From assembly GCA_945988915.1 (NCBI GenBank), contig CAMFTS010000022.1, positions 1-15,385 on the forward strand: a DNA stretch of 15,385 nt. The letters run 5' to 3'. This document shows positions 1-7,742 of this stretch, piece after piece. The stretch is from an uncultured Clostridia bacterium (GTDB lineage: Bacteria; Bacillota; Clostridia; Oscillospirales; Acutalibacteraceae). Under the pieces are notes generated by a model that saw only the letters and a list, made by a program, of their open reading frames with translations, ran no database searches and was not told the origin of the DNA. The translations under genes were made by a program, and so were the position numbers. The first letter of the stretch is position 1; each line of letters starts with the position of its first letter.

Positions 1-46
1 AAAAGTAAATATATTGTTTGTTTTTTGACTTACGACACACTTCACC

Positions 47-75
47 TTGATTTTTATTGATATAAAAAGTATAAT
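47..75 (+). promoter_or_regulatory. Sigma-A-type promoter of murL-murD
   Basis: A -35 box TTGATT (47-52), a 17-base spacer and a perfect -10 box TATAAT (70-75) predict transcription start near 82. That gives a leader of only about 23 bases before the TTG start codon at 105. No operator or leader structure is visible in the short 5' region. This is the only promoter I see for the murL-murD pair. Confidence 0.75.
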
Positions 76-92
76 ATATTGATTAATAATCT

Positions 93-99
93 GGAGTGA
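93..99 (+). promoter_or_regulatory. Ribosome binding site deciding the murL start
   Basis: GGAGTGA lies 5 bases before a TTG at 105. The GTG at 96 is inside this Shine-Dalgarno sequence and cannot be served by it, so TTG 105 is the more likely initiation codon. Confidence 0.65.
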
Positions 100-104
100 T
101 TTTT

Positions 105-1511
105 TTGGGAAATACAAAATTCAATGAATTACGCGGTAAATATAATACTTTTACATATGAGGGCTGGCATCTTTCCGAAAATGACGGCTTTATCGGTATT
201 GAATTCGATTTTTCGATAGACGGACTTTGCGAATTCCATCCGACAACGAAAATCAAGACTGAAAATCTTAATGTAATCAATGCCTTTGACTCAAAAACTG
301 CACAGAAAATTGTTTTTAATCTCGGTATGGTTGAGTTGATAAGCTATTGGAAATGTGCTTGTCCCAAAACCGTTGAAATTAAATGCGGATATCTTTCCGA
401 AAAGGATATTGAGTGGTGGAAAAAGCTCTATTTCAGGGGCTTATCCGAATTCTTTTATATTAACGGGATTGAAACCGACGAAGAAAGTTTTATGGAGATA
501 AATTGTTTAAAAGAAGAGAAAACAGAACATTCTCACGATTGCAATTGCGGCTGTCATGACAAATATGTTTCGGCACAGTTGAATCTCATTCCCGTCGGTG
601 GCGGAAAGGATAGCTGTGTTACTGCATCGCTCCTTAAAAAATTCGGTGAAAAAAACAAGTTTTTTACGGTCAATGACCAGCAGGCGAGAACCGATACCGT
701 TATAAGCGCCGGATACGGAGAAAAAGATATTGTCAGGACTTACAGAACGATAGATAAAAATTTGCTAAAGCTGAATTCGGAAGGATTTTTAAACGGACAC
801 ACTCCGTTTTCCGCTGTTGTTGCATTCCTTTCGCTTTACTGTGCATACTTAATCGGTGCGGATTACATTGTGCTTTCCAACGAATCAAGCGCAAATGAAT
901 CAAATATAGAGGGCGCAGAGGTAAATCATCAGTATTCAAAATCTTATGAATTTGAATGTGATTTTTCAAAGTATGTTGAAAGAAATATTTTCGGTGAAAT
1001 TCAGTATTTCAGCTTGTTGAGAGCTTTTTCTGAATTGCAGATTGCAAAAATGTTTGCTCAACTCCCCGAATATCACGGAACATTCCGAAGCTGTAACAGG
1101 GGAAGCAAACAAAATATCTGGTGCGGAAAATGTGCAAAATGCTTGTTCGTATTTACAATTCTTTCGCCGTTTATGGATTATGACAAGCTTATTGAGATTT
1201 TCGGCAACGATATGCTTGATGACGAAGAAATGAAACCGGATTTCGACGGACTCGCAGGTTTTACAAAATTAAAACCTTTTGAATGTGTGGGTACAAAAAC
1301 AGAGTTTGCTTTTGCTCTCGACAGACTTGCCGGCAAGTTTGACAAACAGGGCAGAAAGCTTCCGAAACTTTTACAGTATTTTAAAGAAAACGCCGATACA
1401 AGCGCAATAGACAATAATTTACTAAATGAATACAATCCTATGAATAATGCGCCTGACGATTTTCTTGAAATAATAATGGAGATGTATAAAAATGTTGCCG
1501 AAAATTATTGA
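105..1511 (+). CDS. murL: MurL-type UDP-MurNAc-L-Ala-L-Glu epimerase
   Basis: Likely the ATP-dependent cytoplasmic epimerase that converts the terminal L-Glu of UDP-MurNAc-L-Ala-L-Glu to D-Glu, replacing free D-glutamate from MurI racemase. Length is 468 aa from TTG. A PP-loop-like adenylation motif GGGKDS sits at 165-170, consistent with activation of the glutamate carboxylate by AMP. Further family-like blocks are NGHTPFSA (230-237), SNESSANE (258-265) and VNHQYS (273-278). A cysteine set resembling the zinc site of QueC-like PP-loop enzymes is C330, C340, C343 and C346. An unusual His/Cys cluster (H142, H144, C146, C148, C150, H151) lies just before the PP-loop. The gene overlaps murD by 20 bp, which is the strongest support: murL-murD2 is the known pairing from Xanthomonas. 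Family recognition is from memory; another PP-loop enzyme acting on a peptidoglycan precursor remains possible. Confidence 0.82.
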   Translation: MGNTKFNELRGKYNTFTYEGWHLSENDGFIGIEFDFSIDGLCEFHPTTKIKTENLNVINAFDSKTAQKIVFNLGMVELISYWKCACPKTVEIKCGYLSEKDIEWWKKLYFRGLSEFFYINGIETDEESFMEINCLKEEKTEHSHDCNCGCHDKYVSAQLNLIPVGGGKDSCVTASLLKKFGEKNKFFTVNDQQARTDTVISAGYGEKDIVRTYRTIDKNLLKLNSEGFLNGHTPFSAVVAFLSLYCAYLIGADYIVLSNESSANESNIEGAEVNHQYSKSYEFECDFSKYVERNIFGEIQYFSLLRAFSELQIAKMFAQLPEYHGTFRSCNRGSKQNIWCGKCAKCLFVFTILSPFMDYDKLIEIFGNDMLDDEEMKPDFDGLAGFTKLKPFECVGTKTEFAFALDRLAGKFDKQGRKLPKLLQYFKENADTSAIDNNLLNEYNPMNNAPDDFLEIIMEMYKNVAENY

Positions 1512-2784
1512 ATATTTGAATAATAAGTCTGTTCTTATTCTTGGCTTTGGCAGAGAGGGACAGTCAACACTGAAATATATCAGAGATTATCTGCCGGAGA
1601 AAAAGCTTGTAATTGCAGATAAGAATAATATCACAGTTGACGACAAAAATGTTGAAATTATCAGCGGTGAAAATTATCTTGACTGCGTTAATGATTTTGA
1701 GCTCGTAATGAAAAGCCCCGGAATTTCATTTAAAAATGTCGAAGTTGCAGAAAATACGGAAGTAAGCTGTCAGGTGGACTTATTTCTGCGCTTTGCACCC
1801 TGTCACAAGGTTGGCATTACAGGTTCTAAAGGAAAGACGACAACTTCAACCCTGACATATGAGATGCTCAAAGCGGCAGGCTATGACGCAAGACTTATCG
1901 GCAATATCGGTGTTCCTGTATTTGAAACGCTTGATACACTGACGGAGGATACAGTTGCCGTTATTGAAATGTCATCTCATCAGCTTGAATTTACAAGAAA
2001 ATCACCGGAAATTGCTATTCTTACAAATGTTTACGAAGAGCATCTCGACCATTACAAAGGCGGTTTCGCCGGTTATGTTAATTCAAAGCTTAATATTATG
2101 AGGTATCAGACAGAAAACAATTCATTTATTTACAACGCAACACAAGGCGTCAGTCAATACATTGATTTGTCTGTAACTCCCGCACACAAAGTCGGCGTTA
2201 AGGCTGACGGCGAGCTTCCGTTTGAAGTCAGAAATGAGTACCTTTTAGGCGAGCATAACCGTCAGGATGTGCTTTTTGCCTACAATGCGGCTAAAATCTT
2301 CGGAGCTGATGACTCTGCCTGCGAAAAGGGCGTTGAGAATTTCTCGGGTATTGAGCACCGAATGGAAAAGGTCGGAACATATAAGGGTGTTACATTTTAC
2401 AATGACTGTATTGCAACAATTCCTCACGCTGTTGAATGTGCGGTTGAGGCACTTAAAAAGGTTGATACGCTTATTATCGGCGGCAAAGACAGAGGAATAG
2501 ATTACAGCGAATTTGTAGATTATCTTTTGAACTGCTCAGTTTCAAATATTATCGGGACACCCGAAACAGGTCATAATATTGCCGATGAAATGCTTAAAAA
2601 AGGAACTCAAAAAACCGTGATAAAAGCGGCTGACCTTGAAGAAGCAGTTGAAAAAGCATATGAAGTTACAGCGTTAGATAAAATTTGTCTATTATCTCCT
2701 GCGGCTTCAAGCTACAATGTTTATAAAAACTTTGAAGAAAAGGGAAGACACTACAAAGAACTGATTAAAAAATATTCCGAATAA
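1492..2784 (+). CDS. murD: UDP-MurNAc-L-alanine--glutamate ligase (MurD2 type)
   Basis: Mur ligase of 430 aa, the usual MurD length. It joins glutamate to UDP-MurNAc-L-Ala in the cytoplasm using ATP. An N-terminal UDP-binding Rossmann-like part (SVLILGFGREG, 13-23) is followed by the ATP-binding loop TGSKGKTT (110-117), the EMSSHQLE block (159-166) and NVYEEHLDHY (179-188), the counterpart of the N..DHLD motif of Mur ligases. The ATG lies inside the end of murL, with GGAGAT at 1478-1483 as ribosome site, so the two proteins are translationally coupled. Beside murL the expected substrate is L-Glu (MurD2) rather than D-Glu (MurD). This is inferred from context; I cannot read glutamate stereospecificity from the residues. 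The TAA abuts the stop codon of the opposing gene with no base between, and no terminator is visible. Confidence 0.9.
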   Translation: MLPKIIEYLNNKSVLILGFGREGQSTLKYIRDYLPEKKLVIADKNNITVDDKNVEIISGENYLDCVNDFELVMKSPGISFKNVEVAENTEVSCQVDLFLRFAPCHKVGITGSKGKTTTSTLTYEMLKAAGYDARLIGNIGVPVFETLDTLTEDTVAVIEMSSHQLEFTRKSPEIAILTNVYEEHLDHYKGGFAGYVNSKLNIMRYQTENNSFIYNATQGVSQYIDLSVTPAHKVGVKADGELPFEVRNEYLLGEHNRQDVLFAYNAAKIFGADDSACEKGVENFSGIEHRMEKVGTYKGVTFYNDCIATIPHAVECAVEALKKVDTLIIGGKDRGIDYSEFVDYLLNCSVSNIIGTPETGHNIADEMLKKGTQKTVIKAADLEEAVEKAYEVTALDKICLLSPAASSYNVYKNFEEKGRHYKELIKKYSE

Positions 2785-3660
2785 TCAGAGAATGGCAGAA
2801 AGCATTAACAGCTCTTCGTTTTTGTGATATGTTTTATCGAATTCTTCAATATCAGCTTTTCCTAAGTTGTTGAATGAGAATTCAAACGACGGACGGTTGT
2901 ACTTGTGTGAGAACCATTCGCAAAAATTTCCTGTGCAGGCTTCTTTACTGCGCATTTCGGTGTCAAATCCGCTTATGCTTTTGAATATCTGAGCCATTAA
3001 AGCGTTTTCGGAATTTTCCTGATTAGGAGAATATATTATTTTTTCTCCGTTCGCTGACAGAAGAACAGCAAATTTAATGTCGGCAGAATCCATAAATTCT
3101 GTTATGGCTCTTGTTTCTTTTTCGCTTTCTGCCGTGGGTCCGTAGTTCCCGAATGTGCACGGCTTGTTGTGCAATTCCGATTCGGGAAAGTTGAAATCAA
3201 AGTTCAAGTCGGGAGAAACACCTCTTGCGTTAGACTTCCATACAGAGTGAGATTCATTATTCAACGCTTTATTTACCAGCCCGTAGAAAGCTCCTGCGCA
3301 GCTTGTACCGTTAAGAGAAATCTCCGTTCCGTCCGGATTTACAAGGGGAATTACGGTGATTTTTTGTTCTTTCAAAATGCTTGAGGTCTTAACTGCCGAA
3401 ATTTTCAAATCATTTTTATAGGATATGCAAAGTCTTTCAAAAAAGCGTAAGAGCAGGGCGGGGGTTATGTAATCCGTACCGCTCATACCACCCAAAAACA
3501 GAACGGATTTTTTACCGCTTCCGAGGGAAAGAGAAAAGATATCCCGTTTGCACCATGTTTTAGCAATTACTGAGACTTCCGCAAATGAAAATCTGCTTGA
3601 AATTTGTGATATATAGTTAGTAAGACTGATATAATTAAAGTTGTTTTGCTCTGTAATCAT
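2785..3660 (-). CDS. M14 carboxypeptidase-like protein, probable pseudoenzyme
   Basis: A 291 aa protein with the M14 zinc peptidase fold signature, nearest in pattern to bacterial gamma-D-glutamyl-diaminopimelate peptidases: VLFLGG (53-58), NPDG (108-111), WKSNARGV (141-148), DLNFDFNFP (151-159), ESEKETRAI (178-186). The active-site residues are changed. The HxxE zinc motif reads S60-G-T-D63, the second zinc His (LHSYGE in relatives) reads LSANGE with S202, and the catalytic Glu of the PSFTIE block is replaced (PSFEFS, 257-262). Zinc hydrolysis is therefore unlikely, and a binding or regulatory role is inferred. There is no signal peptide, so it is probably cytoplasmic. The ATG at 3660 is chosen because AAAGGA (3669-3674) lies 8 bases ahead; an in-frame TTG at 3684 has no such site. 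It faces murD tail to tail. Confidence 0.75.
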   Translation of the reverse strand: MITEQNNFNYISLTNYISQISSRFSFAEVSVIAKTWCKRDIFSLSLGSGKKSVLFLGGMSGTDYITPALLLRFFERLCISYKNDLKISAVKTSSILKEQKITVIPLVNPDGTEISLNGTSCAGAFYGLVNKALNNESHSVWKSNARGVSPDLNFDFNFPESELHNKPCTFGNYGPTAESEKETRAITEFMDSADIKFAVLLSANGEKIIYSPNQENSENALMAQIFKSISGFDTEMRSKEACTGNFCEWFSHKYNRPSFEFSFNNLGKADIEEFDKTYHKNEELLMLSAIL

Positions 3661-3693
3661 AACTTGTTTCCTTTCATAGTCCAAACATATTAA

Positions 3694-3722
3694 ATAATAA
3701 ATAATATTCCGAAAGAAGTGAA
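3694..3722 (-). promoter_or_regulatory. Possible promoter of the M14-like gene
   Basis: Read on the minus strand, TTCACT (3717-3722), a 17-base spacer and TATTAT (3694-3699) match the -35/-10 pattern at 4/6 and 5/6 positions. A start near 3687 would leave a leader of about 27 bases. The Nudix gene must also start transcription in this 68-base divergent gap or inside the M14-like gene, but I see no comparably good plus-strand promoter. Confidence 0.45.
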
Positions 3723-3728
3723 AATATT

Positions 3729-4271
3729 ATGGATATGACAGAAAAGCCGTTAAAACAGGAATATATTTTCAAAGGTAAAATCGTTAAGCTCAGAGTTGAC
3801 GATGCCTTGATGCCCGACGGCAGAGTTTCGGTCCGTGAAGTAGTCGAACATCCGGGCGGTGTTTGTATTGCTCCTCTTACCGATGAAAACGAGCTGCTTT
3901 TTGTAGAGCAGTTCAGATATCCTTATTTTGAAAGATTATTAGAATTACCTGCAGGCAAACTTGAATACGGCGAAGACCCGTTTGAAGCGGGTAAACGCGA
4001 GTTGAAAGAAGAAACAGGCGCAGTTGCGGAGAAATATGAGGATATAGGCAAGCTTTATCCGACTCCCGGCTATTGCGGCGAGATAATTCATATGTACTTG
4101 GCAACAGGCCTTTCATTCGGAGAACAGAAGCTGGATGATGACGAATTTCTTGAGGTTAAAAAAATCCCTTTGAAGAAAGCTTTTCAAATGGTTATGAATA
4201 ACGAAATTCGCGACAGCAAAACACAGGTCGGAATTGTAAAAACATATTATAAAGTTTACGGTGAGAAATAA
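3729..4271 (+). CDS. nudF: ADP-ribose pyrophosphatase (Nudix hydrolase)
   Basis: A 180 aa cytoplasmic Nudix enzyme that should hydrolyse ADP-ribose to AMP and ribose 5-phosphate, clearing a reactive nucleotide sugar. The Nudix box is complete (residues 76-98): G76, five residues, E82, seven residues, R90-E91-L92, E94-E95, G97. The downstream YPTPGYCGE block (residues about 110-118) is typical of the ADPRase subgroup of the YqkG/NudF kind. The ATG follows a purine-rich AAGAAGTG. Its TAA overlaps the ATG of maf by one base (TAATG), so the two are co-translated. Substrate assignment is by subfamily motif only. Confidence 0.85.
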   Translation: MDMTEKPLKQEYIFKGKIVKLRVDDALMPDGRVSVREVVEHPGGVCIAPLTDENELLFVEQFRYPYFERLLELPAGKLEYGEDPFEAGKRELKEETGAVAEKYEDIGKLYPTPGYCGEIIHMYLATGLSFGEQKLDDDEFLEVKKIPLKKAFQMVMNNEIRDSKTQVGIVKTYYKVYGEK

Positions 4272-4825
4272 TGGGTTTGATACTTGCATCGGGTTCGCCG
4301 AGAAGAAAAGAAATACTTGAAAATGCCGGTTATAAATTTGAAATAATCACCGCCGATGCCGATGAAACTTTGCCGGAAAAGATTTCACCCGAAGAGGCAG
4401 TAAAATTTCTTGCAGAGCTTAAAGGCGATGCCGTAAAAAAGGATAACGGCGGAGTTGTAATTTCTGCCGATACGGTGGTGGCGTTTGGCGAAAAAATTCT
4501 GGGTAAGCCGAAAAGTGAAGAAGACGCCAAAAGAATGTTGAAAATGCTTTCGGGAAAGATTCATTCGGTTTATACGGGCGTTTGTGTTCAGGACGAAGAG
4601 AAAAAAATAACATTTGCAGAGAAAACCGATGTAAAATTTTACGGATTGTCAGAAAAAGAAATTGATGATTATGTGCTGACGGGCGAACCTATGGATAAGG
4701 CAGGTGCCTACGGTATTCAAGGCAAAGGCGCTGTCCTTGTCGAAAAAATTGACGGCGATTACCTTAATGTCGTCGGTCTTCCTCTTGCAAGGCTTTCAAG
4801 GATTCTGAAACAGTTCGGATATTAA
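4271..4825 (+). CDS. maf: Maf nucleoside triphosphate pyrophosphatase
   Basis: A 184 aa Maf/YhdE-type house-cleaning enzyme that hydrolyses dTTP/UTP and modified nucleotides to monophosphates. It is also historically linked to septum formation. The N-terminal LASGSPRRKEIL (residues 5-16), catalytic Asp in ISADTVV (D67), LGKP (77-80), LSGKIHSVYTGV (93-104) and GEP.DKAGAYGIQG near residues 138-151 are all present, so the enzyme should be active. GGTGAG just before the overlapping start supplies the ribosome site. It shares an operon with the Nudix gene, which fits a common nucleotide-sanitation role, and is followed by a strong hairpin. Confidence 0.93.
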   Translation: MGLILASGSPRRKEILENAGYKFEIITADADETLPEKISPEEAVKFLAELKGDAVKKDNGGVVISADTVVAFGEKILGKPKSEEDAKRMLKMLSGKIHSVYTGVCVQDEEKKITFAEKTDVKFYGLSEKEIDDYVLTGEPMDKAGAYGIQGKGAVLVEKIDGDYLNVVGLPLARLSRILKQFGY

Positions 4826-4837
4826 AACAGAAAAAGA

Positions 4838-4868
4838 AAAAGGTGTACTGAAATTCAGTACACCTTTT
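4838..4868. terminator. Bidirectional intrinsic terminator between maf and the cation ATPase
   Basis: AAAAGGTGTACTG (4838-4850) and its exact complement (4856-4868) form a 13 bp stem with a 5-base loop. On the minus strand a long T-rich tail follows (complement of 4820-4837), strongly ending the ATPase transcript. On the plus strand the tail TTTTGTGTTGTT is weaker but adequate for maf. Confidence 0.88.
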
Positions 4869-4883
4869 GTGTTGTTATAGAGG

Positions 4884-7544
4884 TTAAGCTTTTGATTTGC
4901 TTACGGCACGCTGTATAGCTTTGATTATTTCAACAATAGGAATTATAAGGAATGCAAGTATAAGCGCTACTGCATATTCCTGAAGGCTGATTTCTTCAAA
5001 GCCGAATGCGTTGCTTAAGAAAGGAATATAAATAACTGCTGTTGTAAGAATAAATGATCCTACGGTTGAGGCTAACAAATACTTATTGGTGTTTCCGTGC
5101 AAAGTCATTGAAATAACCGAGCCGCGCTGTGAACGCATATTCAATGAGTGGAAGATTTCACACATTGACATTGTAAGGAATGCCATAGTCATACCGTCGT
5201 TTGAATTTACTATTTCAAATCTTCCTGCTTCCATAAAGTGACCGATGAAATAAGCCGCCATTGTCAGAAGCGTAACGATTACGCCCTGATAAAGAACATC
5301 AATACTTACTCCGCCTGAGAAAACGCCTTCGTTTGACTTTCTCGGAGCACGGTGCATTAAATCCTTTTCACCCTTTTCCATTGCTAAAGCAAGTGCAGGG
5401 AAACAGTCGGTGACAAGGTTAATCCAAAGAAGATGAACCGGTTTAAGAATGACGAAGCCCAGAATATTCGCAAAGAAAATGGAAATAACTTCGCTCATAT
5501 TCGAAGCAAGAAGAAATTGAATTGATTTTCTGATATTATCATAAATTCTTCTGCCTTCTTCAACGGCAGAAACGATAGTTGCAAAGTTGTCGTCGGCGAG
5601 CACCATATCGGCAACATTTTTTGTAACATCTGTGCCTGTAATACCCATACCGATACCGATATCCGCGCTTTTAATCGAAGGAGCGTCATTTACGCCGTCG
5701 CCGGTCATTGCAACAATCATTCCGCGCTTTTTCCAAGCGTTTACGATTCTGACCTTATGCTCGGGCTGAACACGGGCATAAACAGAATATTTTGTAACAG
5801 CTTCTTCAAATTCTTCGTCGGAGATTTCGTTTAATTCTGCGCCGGTAAGAGCTTCATCGGCATTTGAAATAATACCGAGCTCCATTGCAATAGCTACTGC
5901 TGTGTCCTTGTGATCTCCGGTAATCATTATCGGTCGGATACCTGCAGAAGCACATTCTTCAATAGCAGCCTTTACCTCAGGGCGAACAGGGTCAATCATA
6001 CCTACAAGACCGACGAAAACAAGTTCGTTTTCAAGAGCTTCAGGGCTTTGGTCTTCAGGAACAGAATTGAGTTCTTTCATACTTAAAGCAAGTACGCGCA
6101 AGGCTTTATCTGCATATTCCTTATTCTTATTGAGAACGGTTTTTTTGTCTTCCTCGGTTATAGGTACAACCTTGCCGTCTTTGAGAATTTTTGTGCAGCA
6201 CTTTAATATTTCGTCGGGCGCACCCTTTGTAAACTGCATAAAACCGTTATCTAACCGATGAACTGTTGTCATCATTTTACGCATTGAGTCAAAAGGCGCT
6301 TCGGCAACGCGAGGTGTCTTTTGAAGCATAGTGTTTTTATTTATGCCGAGCTTTAATGCATAGGCTACAAGAGCGGCTTCTGTCGGCTCACCGAGTATAT
6401 TTTCGTTTTCGTCTATATTTACATCGGTACAAAGCGACATTCCTGTTGCGAGAGTCTTTTCGTCATCGGAATAATGCTCAACAACAGTCATTTTATTCTG
6501 AGTGAGCGTGCCGGTTTTGTCGGAGCAAATAATCTGTGCGCATCCGAGTGTTTCAACTGCTGTCAATTTTCTTATAATGGCATTCTTTTTCGACATGGTT
6601 GTAACGCCGATGGAGAGTACAATCGTTACGACTGCCGCAAGGCCTTCAGGAATTGCGGCAACTGCGAGTGAAACAGCAAGCATAAAGGTATCAAGCAAGA
6701 AGTCAATACCTATTTCCTGACCGGTAAAGTATTGTCTTGCAATACCGAAACCGAACATAAAAATACAAATACCGATAACAGCAATACTCAGAATTTTGCT
6801 TAACTGTGAAAGCTTCTTTTGCAACGGGGTCTGACCGTCCTGGGCGTTTGCCAAAGCACCGGCGATTTTACCCATTTCAGTATCCATACCTGTTGCAACA
6901 ACAACTGCGTTGCCTCTGCCGTAAACAACGGATGAACCCATATACATCATATTTTTTCGGTCGCCGAGAGGAATATCCTTAAGCTCACCGAGATTGATTA
7001 CATCCATCAATTTGTTTACGGGAACAGATTCTCCCGTTAAAGCCGCCTCTTCAATTTTGAGGCTTGCAGATTCAATTATTCGTGCGTCTGCGGGAACTGC
7101 GTCACCGGCTTCAAGAAGAATGACATCGCCGACAACAAGCTCTTCACTTTTTATCTGCATAACCTTTCCGTCACGGATGACCTTTGAGGTTGCGGCAGCC
7201 ATTTCCTGTAAAGCTTCAATGGCTTTTTCAGCCTTGCTTTCCTGATAAACTCCGAGAATTGCGTTTATCAGAACAACGATAAGAATTATTATCACATCTG
7301 ATGGCGTTTCGTGTTCAAAAACGGCAGTTATGCCTGAAATGACCGCAGCTACGATAAGAATTATTATCATAGGATCTGCAAACTGCTCAAGCAATCTCTT
7401 GAAGATAGACTTCTTCTTTCCTTGTTCAAGCTTGTTTTTGCCGTTTTCCGTAAGTCTTTTTTCTGCTTCCTGTGAGCTCAGACCGTGTTCTGTACTGTTT
7501 ACGGTTTGCAGTACATCTTCGGTTGACATAAGATAATGTTTCAA
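4884..7544 (-). CDS. P2-type cation-transporting ATPase, likely Mn2+ (or Ca2+/Mn2+) exporter
   Basis: An 886 aa integral membrane pump of the SERCA/PMR1-like class. It shows an N-terminal cation ATPase domain (about 1-50), actuator loop TGES (170-173), PEGL in M4 (299-302), phosphorylation motif DKTGTLT with D342, KGAP in the nucleotide domain (440-443), and GDGVNDAP (615-622). In the ion-binding helices, SNMSEV (681-686, M5) and NLVTD (709-713, M6) keep the Asn, Glu and Asp that bind cation in SERCA. By sequence alone this would be called a Ca2+ ATPase. A yybP-ykoY riboswitch in its leader argues for manganese export, as for riboswitch-controlled P-type ATPases of Lactococcus (YoaB) and Streptococcus (MgtA). 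The start is TTG 7544, since AGAGGTG (7551-7557) lies 6 bases ahead; the ATG at 7529 has no ribosome site. Confidence 0.9.
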   Translation of the reverse strand: MKHYLMSTEDVLQTVNSTEHGLSSQEAEKRLTENGKNKLEQGKKKSIFKRLLEQFADPMIIILIVAAVISGITAVFEHETPSDVIIILIVVLINAILGVYQESKAEKAIEALQEMAAATSKVIRDGKVMQIKSEELVVGDVILLEAGDAVPADARIIESASLKIEEAALTGESVPVNKLMDVINLGELKDIPLGDRKNMMYMGSSVVYGRGNAVVVATGMDTEMGKIAGALANAQDGQTPLQKKLSQLSKILSIAVIGICIFMFGFGIARQYFTGQEIGIDFLLDTFMLAVSLAVAAIPEGLAAVVTIVLSIGVTTMSKKNAIIRKLTAVETLGCAQIICSDKTGTLTQNKMTVVEHYSDDEKTLATGMSLCTDVNIDENENILGEPTEAALVAYALKLGINKNTMLQKTPRVAEAPFDSMRKMMTTVHRLDNGFMQFTKGAPDEILKCCTKILKDGKVVPITEEDKKTVLNKNKEYADKALRVLALSMKELNSVPEDQSPEALENELVFVGLVGMIDPVRPEVKAAIEECASAGIRPIMITGDHKDTAVAIAMELGIISNADEALTGAELNEISDEEFEEAVTKYSVYARVQPEHKVRIVNAWKKRGMIVAMTGDGVNDAPSIKSADIGIGMGITGTDVTKNVADMVLADDNFATIVSAVEEGRRIYDNIRKSIQFLLASNMSEVISIFFANILGFVILKPVHLLWINLVTDCFPALALAMEKGEKDLMHRAPRKSNEGVFSGGVSIDVLYQGVIVTLLTMAAYFIGHFMEAGRFEIVNSNDGMTMAFLTMSMCEIFHSLNMRSQRGSVISMTLHGNTNKYLLASTVGSFILTTAVIYIPFLSNAFGFEEISLQEYAVALILAFLIIPIVEIIKAIQRAVSKSKA

Positions 7545-7550
7545 TTCTTA

Positions 7551-7557
7551 CACCTCT
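7551..7557 (-). promoter_or_regulatory. Ribosome binding site deciding a TTG start for the ATPase
   Basis: Minus-strand AGAGGTG is spaced 6 bases from TTG 7544. It follows the riboswitch terminator by about 23 bases, so it is exposed only in read-through transcripts. Confidence 0.75.
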
Positions 7558-7579
7558 ACCCTTAATAAATATAAATATT

Positions 7580-7607
7580 AAAAAACCTTCGGCATTTCTG
7601 CCGAAGG
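7580..7607 (-). terminator. Riboswitch-controlled intrinsic terminator
   Basis: On the minus strand CCTTCGGCA (7607-7599), loop GAAA and TGCCGAAGG (7594-7586) make a perfect 9 bp hairpin followed by six T (7585-7580). The 5' arm CCTTCGG is also the 3' arm of riboswitch stem P1, so the two structures exclude each other. It may also stop read-through from the upstream operon. Confidence 0.88.
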
Positions 7608-7691
7608 TCTTGCTACCTAATTGGCCCGACAACCAGTCATTAAAGACGGGAATTGTTGACTGTCGGTTAAAAGCTACTCCCCTTCAGGAGC
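7601..7691 (-). promoter_or_regulatory. yybP-ykoY manganese riboswitch aptamer
   Basis: The minus-strand leader has the hallmark loop sequence GGGGAGTAGC (7682-7673) and the second conserved loop AGCAAGACC (7614-7606), matching the yybP-ykoY family, whose ligand is Mn2+. P1 pairs CTGAAGG (7687-7681) with CCTTCGG (7607-7601), 7 bp including one G-U. Inner helices are CCGACA/TGTCGG and the nested GTCA/TGAC. Ligand binding should hold P1 together, deny its 3' arm to the terminator and switch the ATPase on. Confidence 0.88.
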
Positions 7692-7710
7692 AATTTAATT
7701 ATTTTAACAA

Positions 7711-7739
7711 ATAATATCACAACCGGAAATTTTTGTCAA
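7711..7739 (-). promoter_or_regulatory. Strong promoter of the ATPase and its riboswitch
   Basis: On the minus strand a consensus TTGACA (7734-7739), a 17-base spacer and TATTAT (7711-7716) predict a start near 7704, just ahead of the aptamer. The -35 box lies only 3 bases after the stop codon of the upstream gene, so the pump has its own transcription unit. Confidence 0.85.
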
Positions 7740-7742
7740 GAA

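Noticed and set aside
25..53. Alternative murL promoter with TTGACT at 25-30
   Set aside because: At 17-base spacing the -10 position has no match, whereas TTGATT/TATAAT at 47-75 fits far better.
2765..2785. Run of A and a small AT palindrome as a terminator for the M14-like gene
   Set aside because: The palindrome leaves only a 4 bp A-T stem with a 3-base loop, despite a T run on the minus strand.
3664..3693. Plus-strand TTGTTT/TATTAA as the Nudix gene promoter
   Set aside because: Spacer of 18 bases and a 4/6 -10 match in very AT-rich DNA; not distinguishable from chance.
6474..6720. Open frames on the plus strand inside the ATPase gene
   Set aside because: They lie opposite conserved P-type ATPase motifs, lack ribosome sites and have shadow-like composition.
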